A DNA stretch of 64,000 bases from Sporosarcina sp. BI001-red (GTDB lineage: Bacteria > Bacillota > Bacilli > Bacillales_A > Planococcaceae), in NCBI RefSeq assembly GCF_003384035.1, contig NZ_QQAK01000012.1, forward strand, positions 359,691 through 423,690, written 5' to 3'. Below the pieces are notes generated by a model. It had not been told where the DNA came from, did not search any database, and saw nothing but the letters and a program-made list of their open reading frames with translations. Both the position numbers and the translations under genes were made by a program. This document shows, piece by piece, positions 10,500-19,645 of the stretch; position 1 is the first letter of the stretch; each line of letters opens with the position of its first letter.

Positions 10500-10543
10500 A
10501 TTATTAAAAAGAGAGTATATGGCGACAAACCACCATATACTCC
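10500..10543 (-). terminator. Intercistronic terminator between oppA and oppB
   Basis: Perfect 10-bp stem (10514-10523 with 10534-10543). On the minus strand it is followed by TCTCTTTTT. It lies just after oppA and is probably a partial terminator that lowers expression of oppBCDF relative to oppA. Confidence 0.7.
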
Positions 10544-10564
10544 CGTTATTCAGCTGTCTAACGC

Positions 10565-12286
10565 TTACTCTTTACCTGAAATATAAGCCCACTTGAAGCT
10601 ATAGTCAGCACCGAATGGGTGACTTACTAAACCTTTGAAGTATGGTTTTTCAAGGAAAATCAATCCACGCTGATAAATCGGTGCAATCGCTGCATCTTCA
10701 TCAAGAAGGATTTTTTCAGCTTTTGCAAATGCTTCATAACGCTCTGCTGGCTTCAAAGCAAGATCTCCTTTTGAATCAGCAATCAATTGGTCATATTCTT
10801 TGTTAGAATAAGACATTAAGTTGTTTGTTCCATCAGTAACGAACAAGTCAAGGAATGAAATTGGGTCTTGGAAGTCAGGGCCCCAACCAGAAACTTGAAT
10901 GTCATAGTCTTGGTTACCGTCAAGCTCAAGGCGAACTGCGAATGGTACTTCTTTAAGTTTGATAGTCAAACCTTCAAGATTAGTTTCAAGCTGTGACTGG
11001 AAGTACTCGTCCATCTTTTTAGAAAGATCAGTATCTCCACCTAAGATTTCAAGCTCAAGTGAATCAACACCAAGTTCTTTTAGTCCAGTAGCCCATAGAT
11101 CTTTTGCTTCTTCAGCATCGTACTCTAAGTGATCTCCACTAATATCTCGGAAATCCTTACCATCTTCATCATAAGCGAAATCTTTTGGTACTAGGAAGTT
11201 TGCTGGAAGTGATCCGTTAGCAAGAACAACGTCAGCAAGGTCTTCTTTTTGGAATGATTTCGCAATTGCTTTACGAATGTTTTCGTTAGCAAGAGGTGTT
11301 TCTTTACCGCCTTTTTCTTGGTTGAACTTGAAGTAGAATACTGATGTTTCAGGCTGTAGTACAGCTTCTTCATCTGTAGAGTACTGCATTGCCAAGTCGC
11401 CAGATACTCCAGCGCGGTCAAGCTTTCCATCTTTGTAAAGTTTAACAGCAGTTGCTGAATCCTGAACAACGTTTACATTGATTTGTGTAAGCTTTACGTT
11501 CTCTGCATCCCAATACTCGTCGTTCTTCTTGTAAACCCAGCTTCCGCCAGTTCCATCCCAGTCAGTAAGTGTGAATGGTCCGTTGTAAAGAAGGCTATCA
11601 GAGTTTGTAGCATATGCATCGCCTTTTTCAGTTACGAATGCTTCTTTTTGTGGGTAGAATGTTCCGAAAGACATCAATGAAAGGAAATATGGAACTGGAC
11701 GCTCAAGCGTTACTTCCAAAGTCTTTTCGTCTTTCGCTACGATTCCAAGTTCTTTCTTATCCATTTTACCTTCACTAATTGCTGTAGCGTTCTTAACAGT
11801 ACCAGACATCATGAATGGTCCGTAAGGTGATCCAGTTGCAGGGTCAATTGCACGCTGCCAAGCAAATACGAAATCTTCAGCAGTTACAGGTGATCCATCC
11901 GACCATTTTGCATCGCGAAGTTTGAACGTATAAGTAAGTCCATCATCACTTTCCGTTGCTTCTTCAGATGCCATTGCTGGAATAGCAGCATTTTCTTCAT
12001 CTAAACGGTAAAGACCTTCGTTTACGTTATTCAATACGTTAAATCCTACTGCATCTTCAACGATTGCAGAGTCAACTGAAGGAATTGCAGCAGATTCAGC
12101 TAAGTTCAAGATCTGCTCAGCATCTGGCTCACCGTCTTCTTTTTTAGGTGTTTCAGTTGCATTTCCATCCTTGCCGTCTTCTTTAGTTGTATCTTCTTTT
12201 TTATCATCCGAACCGCCACAAGCAGCAAGGAAGATACTTAGTACTAATGTCATTGCCATTAGTAACAACCATTTCGTGTTCTTCAA
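10565..12286 (-). CDS. oppA: Oligopeptide-binding lipoprotein OppA
   Basis: 573 residues. It captures peptides outside the membrane and delivers them to OppBC. A signal peptide with lipobox LAAC places the lipidated cysteine at residue 23 (GGSDDKK follows), then comes an acidic linker of about 35 residues and an SBP_bac_5 domain with the marker AVGFNVLNNVNEGLYRLD. The start is TTG, after an AAGGGGG ribosome binding site. First gene of the opp operon with a strong promoter and a possible CodY box upstream. The peptide specificity cannot be read from sequence. Confidence 0.94.
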   Translation of the reverse strand: MKNTKWLLLMAMTLVLSIFLAACGGSDDKKEDTTKEDGKDGNATETPKKEDGEPDAEQILNLAESAAIPSVDSAIVEDAVGFNVLNNVNEGLYRLDEENAAIPAMASEEATESDDGLTYTFKLRDAKWSDGSPVTAEDFVFAWQRAIDPATGSPYGPFMMSGTVKNATAISEGKMDKKELGIVAKDEKTLEVTLERPVPYFLSLMSFGTFYPQKEAFVTEKGDAYATNSDSLLYNGPFTLTDWDGTGGSWVYKKNDEYWDAENVKLTQINVNVVQDSATAVKLYKDGKLDRAGVSGDLAMQYSTDEEAVLQPETSVFYFKFNQEKGGKETPLANENIRKAIAKSFQKEDLADVVLANGSLPANFLVPKDFAYDEDGKDFRDISGDHLEYDAEEAKDLWATGLKELGVDSLELEILGGDTDLSKKMDEYFQSQLETNLEGLTIKLKEVPFAVRLELDGNQDYDIQVSGWGPDFQDPISFLDLFVTDGTNNLMSYSNKEYDQLIADSKGDLALKPAERYEAFAKAEKILLDEDAAIAPIYQRGLIFLEKPYFKGLVSHPFGADYSFKWAYISGKE

Positions 12287-12306
12287 GTTATAGCCCCCTT
12301 TTTTAT

Positions 12307-12321
12307 AATTGTCTGAAGAAT
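12307..12321. promoter_or_regulatory. Possible CodY box upstream of oppA
   Basis: AATTGTCTGAAGAAT matches the CodY consensus AATTTTCWGAAAATT at 12 of 15 positions. It lies just downstream of the predicted oppA transcription start, a position suited to repression. CodY control of peptide uptake is known in related bacteria; here it is inferred. Confidence 0.4.
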
Positions 12322-12333
12322 TAACACTATTTC

Positions 12334-12361
12334 ATTATACAATTAAATTCTCTTAAGTCAA
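12334..12361 (-). promoter_or_regulatory. SigA-type promoter of the opp operon
   Basis: On the minus strand TTGACT (12356-12361) and TATAAT (12334-12339) with a 16-bp spacer, about 50 bp upstream of the oppA start. Confidence 0.75.
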
Positions 12362-12457
12362 AGTGTTTTTGAAAAGAAATTTTACTAGCCATAACCAATT
12401 GACGAATGTGAATTGCCGCTAAATTGTGTCGTTAAGCGGTTTCTTGGCGTATTTTCT

Positions 12458-12486
12458 TTGTTAAAACTGTAATAGTATTGTATTAT
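12458..12486 (+). promoter_or_regulatory. SigA-type promoter of the DUF3899 gene
   Basis: TTGTTA (12458-12463) and TATTAT (12481-12486) with a 17-bp spacer, 44 bp before the start codon. Confidence 0.55.
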
Positions 12487-12529
12487 ACATAGTGAATATA
12501 ACTAGGATATAGAAAAAGAGGTTAGAAAT

Positions 12530-12874
12530 TTGAAAAAAATCACGCTGTTGTTTTTATTTGGTCAACTTATTATTTTTATTCTATCCATAGCTTTAAATGA
12601 CGGGATATCATTGTTAGCGTATATTAATAATTCATTTTACTTGGGAGGGCTTTTACTCTTTCTAGGAGGAATTATCTACATATTCCGAACCGGCTCATTT
12701 GATTTTTTCAATAGTAGCATGAGAAAAGTATTGTCCTTTAAGCATACTAAAGAAGATTTGGAGTCCATGCGCTCCCCTTCAGAAGTATTTTCCATAAGCC
12801 CGAGAATATTTTTCATTACAGGTATTCCAATGTTCATTACGATGTTCATCGCAATGGCTTTCTTCTATAGTTGA
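12530..12874 (+). CDS. DUF3899 family membrane protein
   Basis: 114 residues with three hydrophobic segments (about 5-25, 35-52 and 90-112) and a soluble loop containing HTKEDLESMRSPSE. It matches my recollection of the DUF3899 family, small membrane proteins of unknown function common in Bacillales. It starts at TTG after AAGAGGTT. It is divergent from oppA and followed about 100 bp later by the first DUF948 gene. Confidence 0.7.
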   Translation: MKKITLLFLFGQLIIFILSIALNDGISLLAYINNSFYLGGLLLFLGGIIYIFRTGSFDFFNSSMRKVLSFKHTKEDLESMRSPSEVFSISPRIFFITGIPMFITMFIAMAFFYS

Positions 12875-12973
12875 ACTTGCATGTCCTGAAGTGTTTATGC
12901 ACAATGGAATAGTGGTACAACTAGGTAAGTGGACTAAGTAGCAGACGACAGTCAGAATGGAGTGGGTTGTGGA

Positions 12974-13495
12974 ATGGAAATACTTTTGTATGTAAGTGCA
13001 GCGATTGCGGCACTATCACTTCTTCTCATCGCAATATTCGTGATCATTACTTTAAAAAGCGCTAAAGCGACGATGAATGAAGTGTCAGAAACGTTAACAA
13101 GTATGCAAGGAAAGTTAAACGGCATTACCGATCAAGCAAACGAACTACTTGCAAATACAAACCGCATTACAGGTGATGTAGAACGTAAAATGCAATCATT
13201 GAATAGCGTTTCAAAGACAGCTGAAAAATTGGACGATTCAACGGTACATATAAATAAGTCGTTTCAATCACTGTCAGAACAAATTAGTAATCCTGATCCA
13301 AAGTACAAAGACTTGATGCAGAAAGCGAATACCATTACCGGAATCGCTGCTAGTATCTATTTCAGGGCGAAACGGGAAAAATCAAAACAAACGAATGCAT
13401 CTTATTCAGCAAGACAGGACAAACCGCACACAGAGAGAATGGATTTACTCCCTTCTCCTCAAAAGAGATTACCGGAACCAAAGCAAAAAAACTAA
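12974..13495 (+). CDS. DUF948 membrane-anchored coiled-coil protein (pair 1, member A)
   Basis: 173 residues. One N-terminal transmembrane helix (about 4-26) is followed by a long helical region rich in A/N/T/E with heptad character (TLTSMQGKLNGITDQANELL) and a basic/polar tail. This is the DUF948/YtxG type; some relatives are general stress proteins, but no biochemical role is known. I prefer the ATG at 12974; a GTG at 12962 is possible but sits on the GGAGTG site. It forms a pair with the next gene, 16 bp away. Confidence 0.75.
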   Translation: MEILLYVSAAIAALSLLLIAIFVIITLKSAKATMNEVSETLTSMQGKLNGITDQANELLANTNRITGDVERKMQSLNSVSKTAEKLDDSTVHINKSFQSLSEQISNPDPKYKDLMQKANTITGIAASIYFRAKREKSKQTNASYSARQDKPHTERMDLLPSPQKRLPEPKQKN

Positions 13496-13511
13496 CGAAG
13501 AGGTGATGTAG

Positions 13512-13958
13512 ATGGATTGGATGGGTATTGGTGTATTGGTCATCGGAATCGCCTTTGCAGTTTTAGTCGTGATTCTGATTAAGCCTCTGAAGAACCTTGG
13601 AGACGTAATGGAGAACTTGAAACAGACTACTGAAAAGTTACCTAATGTTATGGATGACGTAACCGGGCAAGCACAGCTCATATTGAATACGAGTAATGAA
13701 ACGATTGGAAACGTAAATCAGCAAGTAAACGAAATTACTCCCCTTTTCAAGATCGTTGGAGATACTGGAGAAGCTGCAAGATCTCTTACACAAAGTGCAT
13801 TGAGTAAAACGAATACACTGAAAAACAATACTGGGAATGCAGCAAACTTAACACGCCGCGAAAAGTATCAAGGTCTCTATGGTTTCTTATCATTCCTCTT
13901 CTATCTTCAACAAAACAAAAAAGAAGTGAAGGCAGAAGCTGAGCTTCTAAAGAAATAA
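13512..13958 (+). CDS. DUF948 membrane-anchored protein (pair 1, member B)
   Basis: 148 residues. The N-terminal helix MDWMGIGVLVIGIAFAVLVV is followed by a helical segment with LPNVMDDVTGQAQLILNTSN and then NEITPLFKIVGDTGEAARSL. It aligns well with the minus-strand gene at 14173-14724 (LPDQLDGVLGETGQLIRHSN, LTPMFEVVGDVGNTTRNL), so the two are paralogues. The start follows an AGAGGTGATGTAG site. It ends at a strong terminator. Confidence 0.8.
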   Translation: MDWMGIGVLVIGIAFAVLVVILIKPLKNLGDVMENLKQTTEKLPNVMDDVTGQAQLILNTSNETIGNVNQQVNEITPLFKIVGDTGEAARSLTQSALSKTNTLKNNTGNAANLTRREKYQGLYGFLSFLFYLQQNKKEVKAEAELLKK

Positions 13959-13964
13959 GTTTTG

Positions 13965-13993
13965 AGCCGGTGCATTCATGCACCGGCTTTTTT
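13965..13993 (+). terminator. Terminator of DUF948 pair 1
   Basis: Perfect 10-bp stem AGCCGGTGCA/TGCACCGGCT with TTCA loop and a run of T, 6 bp after the stop codon. Confidence 0.92.
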
Positions 13994-14137
13994 ATTTGCT
14001 TTCATAATGGATTCGAAGATATACTTCATCTTAAATGCCCATATGACTATGTTCAGTTTAAGAAGCTGTATATGCAAATTGAACATCCCATACTTTCTGA
14101 AGTCACAAGAAAGTTATTTTTTTATATTTCTCCAAAC

Positions 14138-14165
14138 AAAAACGCTGGCAACTACCAGCGTTTTT
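14138..14165. terminator. Terminator of DUF948 pair 2
   Basis: 11-bp stem AAAAACGCTGG/CCAGCGTTTTT with a 6-base loop, just past the stop codon of the minus-strand DUF948 gene; it would work in both directions. Confidence 0.85.
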
Positions 14166-14172
14166 CATCACT

Positions 14173-14724
14173 TTATAAGTCGTTCTTTACATACTTACCA
14201 GACTTCGCAGCAGCTGCCGCTTCTGCTTTCATCCGCTGAATATCATTCGCGCGGTGCTGGCCCTCACTTAACATTGTTCCTGGACGGAGATAACTTGATG
14301 ACTTCTTCATCGCTTTGCTCTTCCGTATTGCAAAATATCCTAAAGCTGCTGTTCCATATAAACCACCAATGGATTTGTTACGAGTTCCCTCGTCCAAACC
14401 GTCAACTTTACGTTTCCCTGCATCTGTTATGTTATGAAGTGTTGCGGTTAAGTTGCGCGTTGTATTTCCGACATCACCCACTACTTCAAACATCGGTGTT
14501 AGATTCCCTAACTTCTCATTCACATCCGACAATGTATCATTAGAATGACGGATTAATTGTCCTGTTTCTCCCAGAACTCCATCGAGTTGGTCTGGAAGTT
14601 GATCTAGAGTTTTGTTCACTCCGCCAAGTGTGCCTGCTACTCCATTCAACACACGCGCTATGTAAATCGCAAGAATGAGAAAGGCGACGCCTATTAAGAG
14701 AACTCCAATTCCGGTTAAACTCAT
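14173..14724 (-). CDS. DUF948 membrane-anchored protein (pair 2, member B)
   Basis: 183 residues. The N-terminal helix MSLTGIGVLLIGVAFLILAI is followed by a DUF948 helical region and a longer tail with an alanine-rich stretch (KAEAAAAAKSGKY). I start it at the second ATG (14724) because the GGAGGG site is directly abutted to the first ATG. It is the mirror-image counterpart of the plus-strand gene at 13512 and has an extra basic C-terminal segment. It follows its partner at 14738 with only 13 bp between. Confidence 0.78.
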   Translation of the reverse strand: MSLTGIGVLLIGVAFLILAIYIARVLNGVAGTLGGVNKTLDQLPDQLDGVLGETGQLIRHSNDTLSDVNEKLGNLTPMFEVVGDVGNTTRNLTATLHNITDAGKRKVDGLDEGTRNKSIGGLYGTAALGYFAIRKSKAMKKSSSYLRPGTMLSEGQHRANDIQRMKAEAAAAAKSGKYVKNDL

Positions 14725-14737
14725 TTTCATCCCTCCA

Positions 14738-15160
14738 TCATTTTGTTATGTTTTCAGCTTTTTTCCATGTAGAAAAAAGGCTTGAAGTAAACTCTGCAAG
14801 CTGTATAAGCCCAACAAAGGGTTTAGTTCCCGGTAAATCCGGTTGCTTCGCATACGTTTCGACTAGTCCATGTACACTTTCTGAAGCTTTGTACGCAGTA
14901 TCTCCAATGTTTTTCGCAGTTTCTACTACGCTGTTCAAAGCATCTAATTTCATTTGTACATCAGTTGCTGAAGTTCTCGCCTCAACAATTGTCAACTCTA
15001 ATTCTTTAATGGAGACGTCCGTTTTGTCTGCCATTCGTTTCGTAGTACTTCCGACTTTCGTCAGCAATCCTGAAATTCTTGTAAGTACAATGCATAAATA
15101 AATTGCGAAGATCGCGAACGATACGGCGATTAAAAATACGCCAATATGGACAAATGTCAT
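14738..15160 (-). CDS. DUF948 membrane-anchored protein (pair 2, member A)
   Basis: 140 residues. One transmembrane helix at about 5-27 is followed by a heptad-rich region (MADKTDVSIKELELTIVEAR) and a hydrophobic patch near the end (FVGLIQLAEFTSSLFSTW). It resembles the plus-strand gene at 12974 in layout and position. The ATG at 15160 follows GAAGGAGGG. It probably forms an operon with the gene at 14173. Function unknown. Confidence 0.75.
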   Translation of the reverse strand: MTFVHIGVFLIAVSFAIFAIYLCIVLTRISGLLTKVGSTTKRMADKTDVSIKELELTIVEARTSATDVQMKLDALNSVVETAKNIGDTAYKASESVHGLVETYAKQPDLPGTKPFVGLIQLAEFTSSLFSTWKKAENITK

Positions 15161-15302
15161 TCAGCAATCCCTCCTTCCTACTTGTGTATACCACAAAACA
15201 TGTTGTAGTATGCATCATAATGACTTGAACTCACTTAAATTCACGTTTTTCGTCTACATTCACATGTCACTTCACAATAAATAAGAAGGAGTTGAAAGAT
15301 TA

Positions 15303-15644
15303 ATGAACATTCATGGTAGACTTGTTTTCGGTATTCAAGTGGATACCGAGACCAGATGCGCTCATTATCATAAAGAAATCGATCGGATCGCGATTAAATT
15401 CTATTGCTGTCATCAGTATTTCCCATGTTACAAATGTCATACAGAATGTGGATGCGGTCAGCCAAAAATATGGCCAAATAATTACTTCGATGAAAAAGCC
15501 ATACTTTGTGGCAGTTGCGGACATGAATTGACTATTTCACAGTATTTAACTTGCCAATCCACCTGTCCCAACTGTCACAGTGAATTTAATCCAGGATGTA
15601 ATTTACATGCACATTTATACTTTGAAACAGATATAGGCTCCTAG
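15303..15644 (+). CDS. CHY-type zinc-finger protein
   Basis: 113 residues, dense in Cys/His. The pattern includes CAHYHKEIDRIAIKFYCCHQ, PCYKCHTECG, CGSCGHEL and CPNCHSEFNPGC, which is the zf-CHY fold that binds several zinc ions. Bacterial stand-alone members have no established role. The eukaryotic relative Hot13 acts in mitochondrial redox/zinc handling, which should not be transferred here. The ATG follows AGAAGGAG. It ends with TAG, showing that TAG is a true stop in this genome. It is convergent with the acyl-CoA synthetase. Confidence 0.9.
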   Translation: MNIHGRLVFGIQVDTETRCAHYHKEIDRIAIKFYCCHQYFPCYKCHTECGCGQPKIWPNNYFDEKAILCGSCGHELTISQYLTCQSTCPNCHSEFNPGCNLHAHLYFETDIGS

Positions 15645-15664
15645 TCAGCAGGCAGGAAGTGCAT

Positions 15665-17260
15665 TTATTTACTGATTCTATTCGTATAATCTGTTCGTAA
15701 CGAACGTTTCAATACTTTTCCACTTGGGTTCTTAGGTAGCTCATCTGTGAATTCTACATACTTAGGGGTTTTAAAGGACGACATTCGTTTTTTACAGAAT
15801 TCAATGACCTCCTCTTTTTGCAATACTACCCCTGCTTTTGGAACAATTATTGCAGTCACCGCTTCAATCCAATAAGAATCGGGAATGCTAATGACCGCTA
15901 CTTCTGAAACGCCTTCCATTTCATAAATGACTTCTTCCACTTCCCTACTGGAAACGTTCACTCCGCCCGTGTTGATCATATCTTTTTTCCGATCCACGAT
16001 GGTTACATAACCTTCTTCATCCATGACTCCTAAATCACCACTATGGAACCATCCTCCACGAAAAGCTTCAGCGGTTTTTTCTGCATCATGTAAATATCCT
16101 TTCATGGCATGTGGGGTTCTATGGACAATCTCCCCCAGTTCTCCCCGAGGAACTTCCTCATCTTGATCATTTACAATCCTTGTTTGTACGTTCAAACTCG
16201 GTAATCCAGCTGACCCGAGCTTTCTCAGCTGATCTTCAGGTTGCAACGCTGTAGCTAACGGCGCAACTTCTGTTTGACCATAAAAATTCCAGAGAGATGC
16301 ACCGGGTAACCGTGTTTTCAATTCTTTCAAAATTTCCATCGGCATTATAGCAGCGCCATAATAGCATTTTTTTAATGATGACAAATCCCTTTTATCGAAG
16401 TCTTCATGACGAAGAAGTGCTATCCATACGGTAGGAGGACAGAACAGTAACGTTGCATGCTCTTCCTCAATTGTTGTTAATATTTTCTCAGGTGTTGGGA
16501 ATTCCAAAATGACTCCAGTGGACCCCAAGTAAACACTTGGCCCAAGGAAAACGTGCAATTGAGCGCTATGGTATAAGGGAAGTGCATGAATGACAATATC
16601 ATCAGCACTCATTTTCCCATCTACTATACAACTGACATATTCACTAATCAGGCTTTTGTGACTGAGCATCACTCCCTTAGGTCTCGATTCAGTTCCACTT
16701 GTATACAGCACTTGAGCAACATCATCATCTTCGATTTGAATTTCAGGAGCTACTGAAGAATGTTCCTTTCGAATTCTGTTAATTGACACCCAATGTTCAG
16801 GAGCATTTTCATCATTTTGTCCGATGACTATCTTTTGTTCCACGTTATGTTGAACCAATGATTGTTCCATTAACGCTATGAATTCAACAGAAGCAAAAAC
16901 TGCATGAATCCGAGCATGTCCGATAATATAACTAATCTCATCTTGTGTTAACATATAATTGATTGGCACCATAATTGAACCTATGCGGGCTAACGCAAAG
17001 TTGAGGACGACAAAATCTAAACTGTTTCTAGACAAGACTGTGACAAAATCACCTTTTTTAATTCCATTTGATAAAAGTCCATTAGCAGTCCGATTCACTA
17101 AAGCATCCAACTCTTCGTATGTGAGACTTTGATTTTTAAACACCAGTGCACTCTTTTTCGGGAAACGTCTACTCGTTCGAAGTAGCAAATCACCTAACGT
17201 ATTTCTCCGCACAGATTGTAAATGATCGATAAGTCCTTCTACAATGAATTGATTAGTCAT
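15665..17260 (-). CDS. AMP-forming acyl-CoA synthetase (fatty acid-CoA ligase type)
   Basis: 531 residues. It activates a carboxylic acid, probably a fatty acid, through an acyl-adenylate to the CoA thioester. ANL-superfamily motifs are present: the P-loop YTSGTESRPKGVMLSH, FYGQTEVAPL, HSGDLGVMDEEGY, the hinge DRKKDMINTGG and the catalytic lysine in NPSGKVLKRSLR. The ATG at 17260 is 6 bp after GAGGAGG; an earlier in-frame ATG overlaps that site. The substrate range is not determinable. It lies downstream of the two-component operon but beyond a terminator. Confidence 0.9.
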   Translation of the reverse strand: MTNQFIVEGLIDHLQSVRRNTLGDLLLRTSRRFPKKSALVFKNQSLTYEELDALVNRTANGLLSNGIKKGDFVTVLSRNSLDFVVLNFALARIGSIMVPINYMLTQDEISYIIGHARIHAVFASVEFIALMEQSLVQHNVEQKIVIGQNDENAPEHWVSINRIRKEHSSVAPEIQIEDDDVAQVLYTSGTESRPKGVMLSHKSLISEYVSCIVDGKMSADDIVIHALPLYHSAQLHVFLGPSVYLGSTGVILEFPTPEKILTTIEEEHATLLFCPPTVWIALLRHEDFDKRDLSSLKKCYYGAAIMPMEILKELKTRLPGASLWNFYGQTEVAPLATALQPEDQLRKLGSAGLPSLNVQTRIVNDQDEEVPRGELGEIVHRTPHAMKGYLHDAEKTAEAFRGGWFHSGDLGVMDEEGYVTIVDRKKDMINTGGVNVSSREVEEVIYEMEGVSEVAVISIPDSYWIEAVTAIIVPKAGVVLQKEEVIEFCKKRMSSFKTPKYVEFTDELPKNPSGKVLKRSLRTDYTNRISK

Positions 17261-17315
17261 TAACATCCTCCTCAACTATAGGTGCTCATTATAATGATAA
17301 TTCAGATAACTATTA

Positions 17316-17364
17316 AAAACAAGAGGAGCAGATGCTTTTAACAGTCATCTGCTCCTCTTGTTTT
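17316..17364. terminator. Terminator after the LytTR two-component operon
   Basis: 19-bp stem (17316-17334 with 17346-17364), with A-run and T-run at the ends. It separates the regulator operon from the acyl-CoA synthetase gene. Confidence 0.88.
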
Positions 17365-17491
17365 AGTCACCCTTGAACTCCATTTAGTGTATTTCTATAG
17401 TTTCTGATGAAACGCACTTTTTTCATCTATGTTCTAGAATTGACAGTTCGTCACTATACAAAGTAAATAGACATTGTGGCAATGTTCTTTC

Positions 17492-18229
17492 TTAAACAAT
17501 TTGAATTCCCTCTGCTTCCAGTAACGTTTGGAGTTCACTATATTTGTTTCGGCTTAGAGGAATTTTTTGTCCATTTGAAAGCTCTATGGTATACGAACGA
17601 GCTGTGGAATCCGACTGTACAGAAATTATATGATGTAATGGGACTATGAACGACTGGTGCGCTCGATAGAACCCATATCCATCAAACATCATTTCGATTT
17701 CTTTCATGGAACCACCAGAGATAAACGAATCATTCGATGTGACAATTGATATTTTACGTCCACTTTTTTCGATATATAAAATATCCGATACATTTACGAT
17801 ACGTATCCCACCCGAAACCTTCATACCGATTTTATGATCTGGGATAGTGGATTTCTGCGGTTCTTGAAAAATCGTTTGAACTGCAGTCATTGTTTTCTCC
17901 ATTCGGAAAAAATTGATGGGTTTAATTAGAAAATCGAGTGGCCTATAGTCATAACCATCGAGTGCGAATCCAGCATGACCCGTCACAAAAATAATTTTAA
18001 TGTGTGGGTATACAGACTGAATATGCCCAGCTAATTCCAGCCCAGTAATATCCCCAATTTCAATATCTAGAAATAATAAATCAATTTTTTCAGTTCTCAA
18101 AAAATCCAATGCTGATTTACCGCTATTTACAGTATTAATCAAAGAGATGAAAGGAAAAGAAGCAAGATCAGCTGTTAATAAATCAATTGCTTGCTGGTCA
18201 TCATCTACAATCATTGTTCGAATTTGCAT
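17492..18229 (-). CDS. LytTR-family response regulator
   Basis: 245 residues. A receiver domain (about 1-120) has the acidic pocket VDDD near residue 8, the phosphorylation site Asp55 in LLFLDIEIG, the conserved Thr (FVTGHAG) and Lys (LIKPINF). A LytTR DNA-binding domain follows (about 145-240: VNVSDILYIEKSGRKISIVT, YRAHQSFIVPLHHI). It is encoded 22 bp after its sensor kinase. Targets are unknown; the acyl-CoA synthetase downstream is one candidate by position only. Confidence 0.92.
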   Translation of the reverse strand: MQIRTMIVDDDQQAIDLLTADLASFPFISLINTVNSGKSALDFLRTEKIDLLFLDIEIGDITGLELAGHIQSVYPHIKIIFVTGHAGFALDGYDYRPLDFLIKPINFFRMEKTMTAVQTIFQEPQKSTIPDHKIGMKVSGGIRIVNVSDILYIEKSGRKISIVTSNDSFISGGSMKEIEMMFDGYGFYRAHQSFIVPLHHIISVQSDSTARSYTIELSNGQKIPLSRNKYSELQTLLEAEGIQIV

Positions 18230-18251
18230 ACTAACTTCCCCCTGTACCGTC

Positions 18252-19568
18252 TCAGTAATCTTCTGTATTTTCCGGTATCCTTACATGAATGGTCAAGCCC
18301 TCTTCACTCAATTCAGGGTAAATCACCCCAAAGTTCGCAGATACGATTTTTTGGACGCTTGCGAGACCAATCCCTTCGTGAGAACTTTTCGTTGAAAAGC
18401 CGGATTGGAACATGCTCATGACTCTGTGTTCGTCAGCCGTCGTCCGATTACTCACACGAATCACGTAATGCCGTTTTTCTTTTGTAATTTCTACATGCAT
18501 TTTACGTTCTACAAGTGGTAACAATTCAAGTTCTTCTATTGCATTTTGAATGAGATTCCCAAGAATCTTATTGACATCATACACTGAAACAGGAATTCCA
18601 CGTAAATCATCAAATATCGAATAGTGTATCTCAATTCCCTTTTGCTTAGCTAGTTCACTTTGCGTATTTAGTAGTGCACTCATTGCAGGATGAGAAAGCG
18701 GGAGCAATTCGTTCACATCTTGAACTTGTTGTACGACTTGGCCAATATACGCACTGGCCTCATCATGCTGGTTCTTTTTCAATAATCCATAAATAGAAGT
18801 TAAGTGAAAATTAAAATCATGACGCTGCGAACGGATTACTGTAAAGAATGAGAGCATATCTTTCTGATATTGCTGATCTAGATAGAATTTTTCTTGTGCT
18901 AGTTTTTGCCGAAGTGAAGTTTTCAAATAATACACTAAAATCGCTAGGAGCACCAATGACCAACCTGTGATGAAAAGTCGATACGCTGGAGTGAAAATTT
19001 CACGGTCATAGTACGTATATTGAAAAAATATGCCCATTACAATAAGCAAAATTGCACTAACTAATAATGTGGAACGATGCCTGAATTTTGGTTGATCTAG
19101 CGATCCAGATTCTTTAAACACCTCACCTGGAAGCAAAATCGGTTTTAAACGCGAGACCCATAAAATGATTAGTAAATTATTCATGAGTATAAACAGCTCC
19201 ATCATAATCATGATGAAGGAATCTGCGTCTAATTTAGCTTGTGAAATTGCTAACTCAAAAAGATTTCGTTGGGTTACATAGACAATCGCAATTTGGTAGG
19301 TCCACCCAAACAAAATCGTAAAAATTGCTTGGAGGATCGGCATGCGAACGAACCAAATGAAAGCAGGTAGCAACACGATATATACGATACCTGGGTCAAG
19401 CTCCCACCTGGTCAAAAATTGGAGTACTTCGAAAACTGTAACTGCGGCTATTACCGAGAGGAGTACTTTTACTATAGATTTTAACGGATGAATTCCTACC
19501 GCAGATTGACCTAGAAAAAGCCCTGCAAAAACTGTAATACTTAAAAAAATTCCAGAAAGAATACTCAT
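18252..19568 (-). CDS. Membrane sensor histidine kinase (GHKL/AgrC-NatK type)
   Basis: 438 residues. Six or so membrane helices occupy the first 220 residues. A short dimerisation region follows with the phosphoacceptor His in SQRHDFNFHL, then a GHKL ATPase domain (N-box LGNLIQNAIEE; G-box EGIGLASVQKIV). This architecture belongs to kinases paired with LytTR regulators, such as AgrC or NatK. No extracytoplasmic sensor domain and no neighbouring peptide-signal gene were seen. The input is unknown. Confidence 0.88.
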   Translation of the reverse strand: MSILSGIFLSITVFAGLFLGQSAVGIHPLKSIVKVLLSVIAAVTVFEVLQFLTRWELDPGIVYIVLLPAFIWFVRMPILQAIFTILFGWTYQIAIVYVTQRNLFELAISQAKLDADSFIMIMMELFILMNNLLIILWVSRLKPILLPGEVFKESGSLDQPKFRHRSTLLVSAILLIVMGIFFQYTYYDREIFTPAYRLFITGWSLVLLAILVYYLKTSLRQKLAQEKFYLDQQYQKDMLSFFTVIRSQRHDFNFHLTSIYGLLKKNQHDEASAYIGQVVQQVQDVNELLPLSHPAMSALLNTQSELAKQKGIEIHYSIFDDLRGIPVSVYDVNKILGNLIQNAIEELELLPLVERKMHVEITKEKRHYVIRVSNRTTADEHRVMSMFQSGFSTKSSHEGIGLASVQKIVSANFGVIYPELSEEGLTIHVRIPENTEDY

Positions 19569-19645
19569 GTATTCATCACCTTGTCAACGTGTATTGTTCG
19601 AATTATACCATACCCATACGAGTTGGAGAAATCATGCAAATTAAA

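Noticed and set aside
13962..14543. Plus-strand ORF of 193 codons
   Set aside because: It is antisense to the DUF948 gene at 14173 and begins in a terminator; composition is not protein-like.
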